A stretch of DNA of 64,000 nt from Candidatus Poribacteria bacterium (GCA_022820835.1 JAJEET010000063.1:23092-87091), one strand, 5' to 3'; positions 24,546 to 33,768 are shown, numbered from the stretch's first letter. The notes: generated by a model from the sequence alone, not told the origin. Made by a program: numbers and translations.

Positions 24546-26594
24546 ATGAATTTCTTGTCCCCTACCTCACTTTTCCTATTCGGGTTAGCGATCCCGATTG
24601 TTGCGCTGTACATCCTTAGACTACGGCGGCGGCGTGAACCGGTCTCTACATTGATGTTCTGGGAGGAACTTTTTAGGGAACGACAGACGACCTCTCTGTT
24701 CCAGAGACTGAAGCATCTCCTATCGCTCTTGCTGCAACTCCTATTTCTTGCTCTCTTAGTGCTTGCTGTCGCGCATCCGCAATTTGCTTTCATAACGAAG
24801 TCTGCGCGGCAACTCGTTTTGATCATTGATCAATCGGCAAGCATGAACGTTGTTGAAGAAGATAACGATGGACGCACGCGGTTAGAGGTCGCTAAAGAGC
24901 GCGCCCTCCGAACCGTAGACGGACTCCGTTTTATGGACGAAATGACCGTGATTAGTTCCCATACGCGCCCTATAATTCACATCCCGTTCACCAATCATCA
25001 GAAATCACTACGAGCAGCGATCAATGATATCCTAACCACAGACATCAGCACAAACCTCGAACCCGCTTATGATTTAGCACACGCGATTGCCCAAACTAAG
25101 CCTAACCCTGAAATCGTTATCCTCAGCGATTTTCATTCCGTTTCAGAAGATCTGCTCGCTAAACTTAAGAGCGAAACCGAAGAGGACACAGATACTGAAA
25201 AACCGGAGCAAGGGATTAAACATCACCTCATACAAATAGGGAAAGCCAACGATAATGTCGGTATTACGCAATTTCGTGTCCGCAAGAGTCTTGTTAACGC
25301 TTTCGATTATCAAACACTGCTGCGTGTCGTCAACGCTTCAGAAGAAGATAAGAAGTTCAACGTTGAACTCTATTTCAACGAGAACCTATTTGATGTTCGT
25401 CCTTATACACTTGCACCCGGTGAAAGTAAATCTGAGATTTTCAGTAACTTTGCATTTGAGGGTGGAAAGCTCAAAGCAGTTCTTGATATCCAAGATGCAC
25501 TCGCTACGGATAATACGGCTTATGCCACACTCCCGAAACGTGACCTCATCCCTGTTCTACTCGTGACATCAGGAAACCCATTTCTCCAGAAAGCACTCGC
25601 CGTAGATGAACAGATAAAACTCACTGTTCTCACACCAACAGAATATGAAACCGACATCCTCCCCGAAAGTGCTACTTCACAAGAAAAAAGCGATTATCAA
25701 GTCGTTATCTTTGACGGGTACAGTCCATCTACTCTCGGTGATGGGAATTATATGTTTATCTATCCGCCTGCTGTTGATTCCTCAGAAACTTCTAATCCTG
25801 AGTTGAAATGGAATATCGGCGCAGCGTTAGAAACACCGATTATTACCGATTGGGAACGAACGCATCCTATCTTGCAGCACGTTCACTTGGCAAACGTTCA
25901 AATCGGCACGGCGTACCAAGTCACACCACCACCAACTGCACAGGTAATTGCCCGTTCATTTGAATCCCCCGTGTTGTTCATTGACGTTACACCGAACCGG
26001 AAAATTGTTTTTGCTGCGATCAATATCTTGGAATCTGACTTACCGTTACGCATTGCATTTCCGGTAATTATAGCGAACACGATTCAGTGGTTCCAACAAC
26101 GTTCTGAAATTCTGGAATACCATCTACATACGGGAGAAGTCCTAAAACAGCGCATTGATTCGATAGACGCGACCTATCAACCCGAATTAAAGCCAGAGAC
26201 GGGTTCACAGCATCTTGTAAAAATCACAGGACCTGAGGATAAAACGTGGGAAATGCCTATTGAACGAGACGAACTGCTATTTGATCAGACGCAACGCGCC
26301 GGTTTTTACGAATTGGAAATCTCAGAAGCAGTTGACACCACAGTCGAAGAAGCATTGTCAGATACATCCAGTTCTACAGAGGAGAGTGGTGGAACCGTAT
26401 GGTCAATTAACCTTGCTGATGCAACAGAATCGCACATCGGTGCTGATCCAGCAGTTGAAGACCTTCTTGAGGAATCAGTGACACCGAGTGGTGCTGCGCT
26501 CTTACGTTACCCGCCGTGGGTCTACTTGGTATTCTTCGCCGTTGGGTTGAGTGTCATCGAATGGTTCCTATATCAACGCAGAAGAATCGATTAA
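24546..26594 (+). CDS. BatA-like membrane VWA protein
   Basis: 682 aa with the aerotolerance-regulator N-terminal layout: hydrophobic segments at about 9-24 and 57-76 flanking a basic loop (LRLRRRREPVSTLMFWEE). A VWA domain with a complete MIDAS start, DQSAS, follows at residues 95-99. A long extracytoplasmic region comes next, and a C-terminal transmembrane segment (PWVYLVFFAVGLSVIEWF) ends in a basic tail. The family is associated with envelope stress and aerotolerance operons and is presumed to be acted on by MoxR. The gene starts 33 bp after the DUF58 stop in the same operon. Beyond the N-terminal module and VWA domain I recognise no further domain with confidence. Confidence 0.9.
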   Translation: MNFLSPTSLFLFGLAIPIVALYILRLRRRREPVSTLMFWEELFRERQTTSLFQRLKHLLSLLLQLLFLALLVLAVAHPQFAFITKSARQLVLIIDQSASMNVVEEDNDGRTRLEVAKERALRTVDGLRFMDEMTVISSHTRPIIHIPFTNHQKSLRAAINDILTTDISTNLEPAYDLAHAIAQTKPNPEIVILSDFHSVSEDLLAKLKSETEEDTDTEKPEQGIKHHLIQIGKANDNVGITQFRVRKSLVNAFDYQTLLRVVNASEEDKKFNVELYFNENLFDVRPYTLAPGESKSEIFSNFAFEGGKLKAVLDIQDALATDNTAYATLPKRDLIPVLLVTSGNPFLQKALAVDEQIKLTVLTPTEYETDILPESATSQEKSDYQVVIFDGYSPSTLGDGNYMFIYPPAVDSSETSNPELKWNIGAALETPIITDWERTHPILQHVHLANVQIGTAYQVTPPPTAQVIARSFESPVLFIDVTPNRKIVFAAINILESDLPLRIAFPVIIANTIQWFQQRSEILEYHLHTGEVLKQRIDSIDATYQPELKPETGSQHLVKITGPEDKTWEMPIERDELLFDQTQRAGFYELEISEAVDTTVEEALSDTSSSTEESGGTVWSINLADATESHIGADPAVEDLLEESVTPSGAALLRYPPWVYLVFFAVGLSVIEWFLYQRRRID

Positions 26595-26697
26595 AGGAAG
26601 AGTAGGTGCGCTCGCGTGATGTATTTGCAACCGTTTCCAAAGCAAGCAATGGCGTTTTCAGGCAAGCGAAGCACATGTTGAATATCAACTCCTTTCC

Positions 26698-26714
26698 TCA
26701 CTCCGTAGGAGTGA
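26698..26714. repeat. Short hairpin repeat TCACTCC-GTA-GGAGTGA
   Basis: Seven-base perfect stem with a three-base loop in the 141-bp spacer after the BatA-like gene, followed by ATATGTCTATAGAA. Only one copy was seen in this window. Confidence 0.45.
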
Positions 26715-26735
26715 TATGTCTATAGAAGAAGAATT

Positions 26736-27662
26736 ATGCTAAATTCAACGGATGCAGGTCAATCGAACAATAGCAATACCCAACCCCTCCAACCCATGCG
26801 GACGGGCGAGATTCTTGATACCACGTTCAGTTTCTATCGGAACCATTTTTTCTTGTTCCTTGGGATCGCTGCCGTCCATTTCTTTGGAAGTCTCGTGAAA
26901 TATTCGTTAGAGGGATTCTTTTCAAACTCAGGTCTACCACGCATTATACCAAACCTTGTTAACATACCTTTTGCACTTGTAAGCACGGGAGCAGTCATCA
27001 TCGCGACGGCTACAATTTATCTGGATGGAAATATAACGAGTAGGAATGCGTTGCAGCAAACCCTCCGTCGGTTTTGGCATCTATTAGTGTGTCATCTTAT
27101 ATGGGTATTAGTTGCGACGATGCCGTTTACAAGCCTGTTCTTTCTTGTACCTACTATGTCAATTGGAACATCTTTGGAATCAATCCTATTCATTCCGTTA
27201 TGCCTCGCGCCATTCTCGATCTATTTTGCTGTGCGTTGGAGTTTTGTCGCTGAAACGCTTTTGCTTGAAAAAACTAACGTGCAAAATGCCTTCAAGCGGA
27301 GCAGTGAACTGGTTCGCAGCAGATGGTGGCGAGTCTGCGGGATACTTGTCTTGATTCTCCTGTTGAGTGCCGCTATTCACTATATATTTGAAATTTCGCT
27401 TGGAATTATCTTTGTTTTAGCAAAATCTGCAGGCGGAACGGATCTCAAAACCGTCATCCAGTGGTCAGTTATGGAGACGGAACTCGATAGCGGGAGCTTA
27501 CTCTTTTATGCAATTATGACCAGTACAGACTTAATTCTTAAGACCTTTATTTTTCCCATTTGGGTCATCGGTGTTGTACTTCTATACTTTGATCAACGGA
27601 TACGAAAAGAGGGGTTTGATATTGAAATACAGACGAACACTGCTACGACTACGTCAACCTAA
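26736..27662 (+). CDS. Polytopic membrane protein, GDPD-membrane-domain-like
   Basis: A 308-aa protein. After a Ser/Asn/Gln-rich N-terminus comes PMRTGEILDTTFSFYRNHF, the pattern that opens proteins annotated as glycerophosphoryl diester phosphodiesterase membrane domain. About six hydrophobic stretches follow (for example FLFLGIAAVHFFGSLVKY and VCGILVLILLLSAAIHYIF). No catalytic GDPD domain is present, so enzymatic activity should not be assumed; proteins of this type have no firm function. The ribosome-binding site is weak (AGAAGAAG upstream of the ATG). It lies between dispersed repeats and may be an insertion into the VWA operon, because VWA genes occur on both sides. Confidence 0.8.
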   Translation: MLNSTDAGQSNNSNTQPLQPMRTGEILDTTFSFYRNHFFLFLGIAAVHFFGSLVKYSLEGFFSNSGLPRIIPNLVNIPFALVSTGAVIIATATIYLDGNITSRNALQQTLRRFWHLLVCHLIWVLVATMPFTSLFFLVPTMSIGTSLESILFIPLCLAPFSIYFAVRWSFVAETLLLEKTNVQNAFKRSSELVRSRWWRVCGILVLILLLSAAIHYIFEISLGIIFVLAKSAGGTDLKTVIQWSVMETELDSGSLLFYAIMTSTDLILKTFIFPIWVIGVVLLYFDQRIRKEGFDIEIQTNTATTTST

Positions 27663-27663
27663 C

Positions 27664-27906
27664 TATAGTAAAGTTTAGAATTAAAGAAACATTTCAAGTC
27701 CTAAAACAGAAACCGATAGACCCTAACCCATCGCAGAAAAAAATATAACGCAGATTTTTGCGTACAAAAAAAATTAAAGTACCTTTAAGACAAAAATCAC
27801 AGCAGCCGAACGCGTCTTTCTAGCGCGCCGAAGCCGTTACCGAGAAGATAGGAAACCGTTGGTTTCTTGGACACAGAATGTCTCATTAATTATGGGATCC
27901 ACTATA
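27664..27906. repeat. TATAGT-bounded inverted-repeat element, copy 3 (243 bp)
   Basis: Same ends and same internal blocks as the element at 20610-20863, including CAGCAGCCGAACGCGTCTTT and TTAATTATGGGATCCACTATA-type 3' end. It starts two bases after the stop of the preceding gene and occupies most of the 333-bp spacer before the next one. No ORF inside. The remaining bases hold a promoter at 27930. Confidence 0.8.
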
Positions 27907-27929
27907 AATTAGCAGTTTCTGCAAACCGT

Positions 27930-27957
27930 TTGACATGCAGTCGTCCGGTGTGATACT
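27930..27957 (+). promoter_or_regulatory. Predicted promoter with extended -10
   Basis: TTGACA (27930-27935), a 16-bp spacer and GATACT (27952-27957) preceded by TGT. It would start transcription near 27965, about 30 nt before the ATG at 27996. It gives the VWA/amidotransferase-like gene its own promoter downstream of the repeat. Confidence 0.6.
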
Positions 27958-27995
27958 ATAAATCATGATGTTCATAGCACTATGGAAACAAAATT

Positions 27996-30572
27996 ATGGA
28001 AATTACACGACCCTTTTTACTGTTCTTGTTGTTACTACTACCGCTGCTTTACTACGGTTTCCGTCGTAGTCTCGTAGATCTATCGCGAACGCAACGCGTG
28101 ATTAGCCTAATTACGCGAATTATCATTGTCCTGCTGCTAATTTTCAGTGTCGCGGATGTCCAGTATCTCAAAACCGATGACAAATTAGCGGTCATGTTTC
28201 TCGCAGACATCTCAGATAGCATTTCAGACGATGGATTGACGAAGACAACGGATTATCTCAACGAGGCACTGAAAGGACAAGGTGGGAACCAGCAAGCCGG
28301 TCTCATCGCATTCACGGATAAGGCAAAAATAATTCAAGCGTTATCGAGAACTGAAGATAAACCTGATGCCGAATTAGAACTCGCTGAAATCAAGAAAACG
28401 TGGCTGGATGCAGATGAGGAGGCAGGAGATACGACAAACATCGCAGAAGCCATTGAAACGGCATGGGGGTTTTTCCCAGCGAATGCCAACAAACGTATCG
28501 TCTTAATCACAGATGGCATCGAAACACAAGGCGAAGCAATCCACACAGCACTTCGCGGAAAAGACTTCGGTATACAGATTGACACCGTGCCAATACACCC
28601 GAGCGATGAACCGGAAGTTATGGTTCAGAAACTCGATATGCCAGCGCAAGTCAAACAAGGGGCACCCTTCAATGTAGAAGTACTCGTCTACAGCAACCAT
28701 GAAGATATCGCAGAAATCCGTCTCTTCAAAAACAAGTTCGAGGTGGCTAAACAGGAAGCACGCCTTGAAGCCGGTGAGAATCGGGTGATATTTACCCAGA
28801 CCGCTATGGAGAGTGGAACGCTTACCTACGATGCAATCTGCCGAACAACAGAAGACACACGCTACGATAACAACCGTGCACTTGGTATCGTTTCCGTTAC
28901 AGGCAAACCCAAGGTCCTCCTGATTGATGAAAACGAGTCGCAGGCACGTTATCTCACAAGAGTCCTTGAAGATGCTAAGATTCGCGTGGATGTCCGTAAT
29001 GGACTTGGCGTACCGAATGAACTTGCCGACTTACAAAATTATGAACTCATCATTTTCAGCGATGTTCCAGCGAATCGTCTGACTGAGAAACAGATGGATC
29101 TCGTCCGTACTTATGTCCAAGACCTCGGCGGCGGCTTTATGATGCTCGGCGGTGAAAATAGCTTCGGACTTGGCGGTTATTACAAAACGCCAATCGAGGC
29201 AATTTTACCCGTCCGTACCGATACCGAAAAGAAGAAAGAGACACCATCTCTGGCGATTGTTCTGGTTATTGACAAATCTGGGAGTATGGGTGGGATCAAG
29301 ATTGAGTTAGCGAAAGAGGCGGCGCGGGCATCGGTTGACCTCCTCGGACAGCGCGATCAAATCGGTGTCATCGCATTTGATGGGTCACCGTTCTGGATTT
29401 CGGAGATGCACAATGCCTCGGATAAACAGTACATCTCGGATCAGATCGGCTCAATCGTTGCTGGCGGCGGTACAAGCCTCTATCCCGCACTTGAACAGGC
29501 TTACTTTGCGCTAACAGAGACAAGTGCTAAACTCAAGCACGTCATCGTTCTCAGTGACGGGCACTCTACACCCGGAGACTGGTACGGCATCGCGAATGCC
29601 ATGTATAGTGAGAATATCACAATCTCAACAGTCGGTATCGGCAGCGGTGCCGATATGAACATGCTCGGTAACCTTGCCAATTGGGGAGGCGGTCGCGAAT
29701 ACTTCACCCAAGACCCGTATAACATCCCACAGATTTTCGCGAAGGAGACCGTCACAGCATCGAAATCCGCTATTATTGATGAACCTTTTATTCCGCAACA
29801 GATCAGGCCTACCCAAGTCTTGAGTGGAATCGACTTGGAACTCGCGCCGTTCCTACTCGGTTATGTTGCCACGCAACCGCGCCCTACAGCCGAAACCTTC
29901 CTCGTTTCCGACAGAGGGGATCCGCTGCTCGCGAGTTGGCAATATGGATTAGGGAAAGCTGTTGCTTTCACATCTGATGCCAAAGCGCGATGGGCTTCAG
30001 ATTGGTTGGAGTGGCCAGGATACGGTAAATTCTGGACCCAACTCGTTCGCGACACGATGCGGAAAACAACGCTTAGCAACTTTCAGACAGAAGTCACGAA
30101 GGATAAAGGCACTGCCCACCTCGCCATTGATGCCCTTGGAGAGACTGGGAATTTTCTCAACGATTTGGAGAGCGACATCTCTCTCATCGGCCCCAACCTC
30201 AAGAAGCAACAACTCGCTGTTAAACAGAGTGCGCCGGGACATTACGAACTCGATTTTCCGACAAAAGACGTTGGACCCTATTTCGTTAATATCGTGCAAA
30301 AACAGGCGGGTGAAATTGTCAATACCCAAGTGACAGGAACCGTTGTCTCCTATCCTGAAGAATACGTTGTTCACAATGCTGATGAATCGCTGCTGAGTCA
30401 ACTCTCGGCAACATCAGGCGGGAAATTCGACGTTTCAGTCGAAGACGCGTTCAGAGACCCTGAAGACCCGGTTATGCTTCGGATTCACCTCTGGAGACCA
30501 TTTCTCATCGCAGCACTTTGTCTGTTGCTCATAGATATTGCGTTGCGTCGAATTGATCTTATACGCCGTTAG
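27996..30572 (+). CDS. Membrane protein with two VWA-like domains flanking an amidotransferase-like domain
   Basis: An 858-aa protein. Hydrophobic segments at about 7-20 and 36-54 anchor the N-terminus. A first VWA-like domain has DISDS at 71-75. Around residues 305-400 lies a class I glutamine-amidotransferase-like fold (KPKVLLIDENES, LIIFSDVPANRLT, LGGGFMMLGGENSFGLGGY); no catalytic Cys is evident there, so it is probably non-enzymatic. A second VWA domain with the canonical DKSGS at 426-430 follows. A C-terminal membrane segment (PFLIAALCLLLIDIAL) lies near 835-852. This architecture recurs in MoxR/BatA-type operons of Planctomycetes-like bacteria. It probably works in the envelope with the upstream VWA protein. 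No strong Shine-Dalgarno is visible. Confidence 0.9.
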   Translation: MEITRPFLLFLLLLLPLLYYGFRRSLVDLSRTQRVISLITRIIIVLLLIFSVADVQYLKTDDKLAVMFLADISDSISDDGLTKTTDYLNEALKGQGGNQQAGLIAFTDKAKIIQALSRTEDKPDAELELAEIKKTWLDADEEAGDTTNIAEAIETAWGFFPANANKRIVLITDGIETQGEAIHTALRGKDFGIQIDTVPIHPSDEPEVMVQKLDMPAQVKQGAPFNVEVLVYSNHEDIAEIRLFKNKFEVAKQEARLEAGENRVIFTQTAMESGTLTYDAICRTTEDTRYDNNRALGIVSVTGKPKVLLIDENESQARYLTRVLEDAKIRVDVRNGLGVPNELADLQNYELIIFSDVPANRLTEKQMDLVRTYVQDLGGGFMMLGGENSFGLGGYYKTPIEAILPVRTDTEKKKETPSLAIVLVIDKSGSMGGIKIELAKEAARASVDLLGQRDQIGVIAFDGSPFWISEMHNASDKQYISDQIGSIVAGGGTSLYPALEQAYFALTETSAKLKHVIVLSDGHSTPGDWYGIANAMYSENITISTVGIGSGADMNMLGNLANWGGGREYFTQDPYNIPQIFAKETVTASKSAIIDEPFIPQQIRPTQVLSGIDLELAPFLLGYVATQPRPTAETFLVSDRGDPLLASWQYGLGKAVAFTSDAKARWASDWLEWPGYGKFWTQLVRDTMRKTTLSNFQTEVTKDKGTAHLAIDALGETGNFLNDLESDISLIGPNLKKQQLAVKQSAPGHYELDFPTKDVGPYFVNIVQKQAGEIVNTQVTGTVVSYPEEYVVHNADESLLSQLSATSGGKFDVSVEDAFRDPEDPVMLRIHLWRPFLIAALCLLLIDIALRRIDLIRR

Positions 30573-30583
30573 GGGGATATAGA

Positions 30584-31951
30584 ATGATGGAAAGATGTAG
30601 ATGGCACATGTATATCATAACCGTTGTTGGTTGGTTTTGGTTGTGTTCGCTAACATTTGCCGCAACGATTCATGTCCCCGAAAATCAGCCGACAATTCAA
30701 TCCGGTATTGATGCCGCAGAAAACGGGGACACGGTTCTGGTAAACGACGGCATTTATACGGGTGAAGGAAACGTCAATATCAGTTTCGGCGGAAAACAGA
30801 TTACTGTTAAGTCACGCAACGGTGCTGAAGCAACGATTATTGATTGCCAAGAGACACCGAATACGCGAGGTTTCGCTTTTGAAAGTAAAGAAACCCATGC
30901 ATCGGTCCTGAATGGGTTTACGATCAAAAACGGCGTGCATGATCTTGGTGGTGGTATCTACTGCCATACCGCCTCGCCGACGATTCAAAACTGTATCATT
31001 ACACAAAATCAAGGGACCGTGACCCGCTTTCGCGGTCAAAGTGCTGGTGGTATCTACGGAACAGATACTAACGTGCACATAACAGACTGTACAGTAACAC
31101 AAAATCAAGGCTGCGGTGTGGTTTTTGAGGGAGAACGTGTATGGACCTTCAATACACTACGATCAACAATTCTCGCCAATTGCACCATTTCAGAGAATAC
31201 CAATAGCGGGGTTATTTGCCAAGATCTTGCCCCTGTAACAATAAAAGACTGTACAGTACTCCAAAATGGTGAACGCGGCATTGTATCTACCTTTTTCACA
31301 CGCGGCGTTTCCGTTACCAATTGCCGTATTGAGCAGAACGCAGGCGGTGGTATAGAATGCAGCGAAGAATCCTTTGCGAGAATTGAGGACTGTATTATCA
31401 AAAGAAACAGAGCCGTACACGGTGGTGGGATTTACTGCAGCCCAACATCCGAAATCGAAGTTTCAGGGTGCATCATCGCAGAAAACATAGCAACAGAGAC
31501 CGGCGGTGGGATTGACGTTATTTCGACCCGAGGATCGGCAACCATCACGCATTGTACCATTACACAGAACACGGCACACGAGAAAGGCGGCGGTATTGCG
31601 ACTTTCATTGAATTCAGTCAATTTACCCTCACCAATTCAATCGTTTGGGATAACCACACACATGGAGACTATGCGGAAGTCTCGCCAGGAGGTAGACGTG
31701 TAATCATTAAGTCGTGTGATATCCGAGGCGGGTTTGCAGGAATGGGGCGTGAGCCAGATGACGAGTGGTTCATCTATGAAAACAACATTGACACGAACCC
31801 ACGTTTCATCAATGCTGATGCCGGTGACTACCGCCTGAAACCGGATAGTCCGGCAGCATTGATGGGAGCACATCCACCATTTGGTGGTGTCGCTGCGGTA
31901 ACGCACAAGCAAAAGCAGTTGGTAACATGGGCAGAACTCAAGATTAATTAG
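30584..31951 (+). CDS. Secreted right-handed beta-helix protein
   Basis: A 455-aa protein with an N-terminal hydrophobic export segment (MYIITVVGWFWLCSLTFAA) and then ATIHVPENQPTIQSGIDAA, the usual start of a pectin-lyase-like fold. Repeating beta-helix rungs follow (NCIITQNQG, DCTVTQNQG, NCTISENTNSG, DCTVLQNGERG, NCRIEQNAGGG, GCIIAENIATETGGG). This is the NosD/DUF1565-type fold found in carbohydrate-active or surface proteins. No catalytic residues can be assigned, so lyase activity is not claimed. It starts 11 bp after the VWA/amidotransferase-like gene, behind GGGGG, and is probably co-transcribed. Predicted to be exported or surface-attached. Confidence 0.88.
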   Translation: MMERCRWHMYIITVVGWFWLCSLTFAATIHVPENQPTIQSGIDAAENGDTVLVNDGIYTGEGNVNISFGGKQITVKSRNGAEATIIDCQETPNTRGFAFESKETHASVLNGFTIKNGVHDLGGGIYCHTASPTIQNCIITQNQGTVTRFRGQSAGGIYGTDTNVHITDCTVTQNQGCGVVFEGERVWTFNTLRSTILANCTISENTNSGVICQDLAPVTIKDCTVLQNGERGIVSTFFTRGVSVTNCRIEQNAGGGIECSEESFARIEDCIIKRNRAVHGGGIYCSPTSEIEVSGCIIAENIATETGGGIDVISTRGSATITHCTITQNTAHEKGGGIATFIEFSQFTLTNSIVWDNHTHGDYAEVSPGGRRVIIKSCDIRGGFAGMGREPDDEWFIYENNIDTNPRFINADAGDYRLKPDSPAALMGAHPPFGGVAAVTHKQKQLVTWAELKIN

Positions 31952-31981
31952 CGCAATTGGGTAGGAGGCATAAAATACACA

Positions 31982-32806
31982 ATGGCATTTCAATTTCAGG
32001 ATTCTATGGTAAACGAATACCTCTCACAAGGTTACCTGATTTTTCAAGGGATTGTTCCGCCGTCGTTGCTCACCGATTTGCGTCGTGAAGCAGAGAAGGC
32101 ACGCGACCTCGCACATAAGCTCAACGGACCGCAGACGCAACGCATTCAACCGCTCTCGAATTACGGTGATGAATTAGACTTGAAGCCTTTTTACGACTAC
32201 ACAGAACTACCCGAACTTAGAGACGCTATCGAAAAATTGCTTGGACCTGACTATACACACGGACATGTTGACATCATGGGACTCCTCGTTGAACCGCTTG
32301 AGTATCCGTGGCATATCGGTTGGCATCGAGACGGCGTTGTTGAGGTCCCACTGGAAGCACGGGATGAGATCATCAACGCGAAGTTAGCAGAAGTTTGGCA
32401 CGATTTGCGACACTTCAATCAGGTCAACTGTGCGATTTATGCGGATTCTTGTACGTGGTTCGTGCCGGGTAGCCATCTGCGTCAGTGGGACCTGCCGGGT
32501 GAAGAGCAATCCACAAAGGATCCAAAACTCCGAAAACCTGCTGAAGGGCAGTCTAATACTGAGGCTGAACGATACTGCTTAGAACATTGTAGACAGTTCC
32601 CTGGGGCAGTTCAAGTGCATCTGGGACCCGGCGACTTCATGGTTTACCGAAACCTTGCGTGGCATACCGGGAACTACATCACCTACCAACCGCGTGCAAC
32701 CATCCACGATGTCGTCCGGTACGAAGGCAAGAAAGACTGGACGGACTGGCAACAGACGAAACTGGATGCTGTTAAACGCATGAAGGAAAAGCAGTCCGAA
32801 GCATAG
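31982..32806 (+). CDS. Phytanoyl-CoA dioxygenase (PhyH) family oxygenase, 1
   Basis: A 274-aa Fe(II)/2-oxoglutarate-dependent dioxygenase-like protein. The iron-binding HxD motif is HRD at residues 115-117. The distal His is probably H228 (AWHTGNY), and R238 (QPRATIH) would bind 2-oxoglutarate; the H-to-R spacing is as expected for PhyH proteins. It has no signal peptide and is cytoplasmic. The true substrate of bacterial PhyH proteins is usually unknown and phytanoyl-CoA should not be assumed. It begins 30 bp after the beta-helix gene behind AGGAGG. A second, shorter PhyH paralog is at 43135-43839. Confidence 0.92.
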   Translation: MAFQFQDSMVNEYLSQGYLIFQGIVPPSLLTDLRREAEKARDLAHKLNGPQTQRIQPLSNYGDELDLKPFYDYTELPELRDAIEKLLGPDYTHGHVDIMGLLVEPLEYPWHIGWHRDGVVEVPLEARDEIINAKLAEVWHDLRHFNQVNCAIYADSCTWFVPGSHLRQWDLPGEEQSTKDPKLRKPAEGQSNTEAERYCLEHCRQFPGAVQVHLGPGDFMVYRNLAWHTGNYITYQPRATIHDVVRYEGKKDWTDWQQTKLDAVKRMKEKQSEA

Positions 32807-32840
32807 CGTTAATCCAATTGTCTGAAATCAACAGACCTGA

Positions 32841-32912
32841 AGCCGTGATGCCAATATTTTTCTGAATTTAATCCGGTAATACGGATTATACTTTCTCAGA
32901 AATATTACGGCT
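32841..32912 (+). promoter_or_regulatory. Long nested hairpin just upstream of a ribosome-binding site
   Basis: The outer arms AGCCGT and ACGGCT pair. Inside them an AATATTTTTCTGA arm pairs with TCAGAAATATT, and inside that TAATCCG pairs with CGGATTA around a six-base loop. The structure ends 2 nt before AGGAGG (32915-32920). It has no T-run on its 3' side, so it looks more like a structured 5' leader or an mRNA-processing or stability element than a simple terminator. Confidence 0.6.
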
Positions 32913-32929
32913 ACAGGAGGAATAACAAA

Positions 32930-33745
32930 ATGCACACAAAACAGACACAGACAAATGGAATTCTAAAACACCCGTTCCCACAGCAGCGACCGGACGTGAA
33001 GATTGTCGAAAGCGATGATCGTATCACCGAAGTTGACTGTCCAGAGCTGCAATGGTGGTTCGCCGTTCCAGAGATGGGTGAACCGCATTTCCGAGCTGAG
33101 TACGATGCCAATACGCTGGAACTTGACGCAATCGTAGAAATTACGCCGACCGCCCCTGCGACAATTCGGGATATTGATTGTGTGGGACTCCGAGTTAGAG
33201 AATGGTTAGCACCGAGAGACTGGCCCGATGTAAATCCGCCGGTTATGATGTACGCAACACTTGACGATACCCATAGCAGATGGATTTCGGTCGTTAATAT
33301 AGTGGACGGGCAACAAGTCTCCTACACAATCGGGGACGAGTGGTTTGAAGATCAGTGGGGCGGTCCCTTAAAACGACGGATTATAGACGATGGTCGGTAC
33401 GAACTTCAAGCTGATGGTTCGTATAGAATCACCGACGGTCAAGGTTTCGGTGCTGGCACATACAACGTGACGATCGGTGAAAACACTTTTCGCTGTCTTC
33501 GTATTTTAGACGTTGACATTTCCGAGTCTCACGGTGGCGAACTTGCTGAAATATACATCGAAAGCGGGGGGCGCACAGTCTTCTTCAGACGCTATGATGG
33601 TCGCTATTTGCGAGGACACGATTTAGTGGCTAAGTATCCGAACAACCGTCGCATTGTTATCAACGATATTGTTTATGTCCACAGCGACTGTAGCGGTTGG
33701 GCACATGATCAGTTGACATCTGTATCCCTTCATCCGATTGATTAA
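32930..33745 (+). CDS. Hypothetical protein, unrecognised family
   Basis: 271 aa, no signal peptide and no membrane segment. The start is secure: AGGAGG sits 9 nt before the ATG. The sequence is rich in aromatic and acidic residues with many short beta-like stretches (LQWWFAVPEMGEPHF, TYNVTIGENTFRCLRIL, RTVFFRRYDGRYLRGHD), suggesting an all-beta fold. I do not recognise the family. It follows a PhyH dioxygenase after a structured spacer and is convergent with the enolase-superfamily gene. A role in the same catabolic block is conceivable only from position. Confidence 0.85.
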   Translation: MHTKQTQTNGILKHPFPQQRPDVKIVESDDRITEVDCPELQWWFAVPEMGEPHFRAEYDANTLELDAIVEITPTAPATIRDIDCVGLRVREWLAPRDWPDVNPPVMMYATLDDTHSRWISVVNIVDGQQVSYTIGDEWFEDQWGGPLKRRIIDDGRYELQADGSYRITDGQGFGAGTYNVTIGENTFRCLRILDVDISESHGGELAEIYIESGGRTVFFRRYDGRYLRGHDLVAKYPNNRRIVINDIVYVHSDCSGWAHDQLTSVSLHPID

Positions 33746-33768
33746 CTGCAGATTAGGAGGCTTACGGC

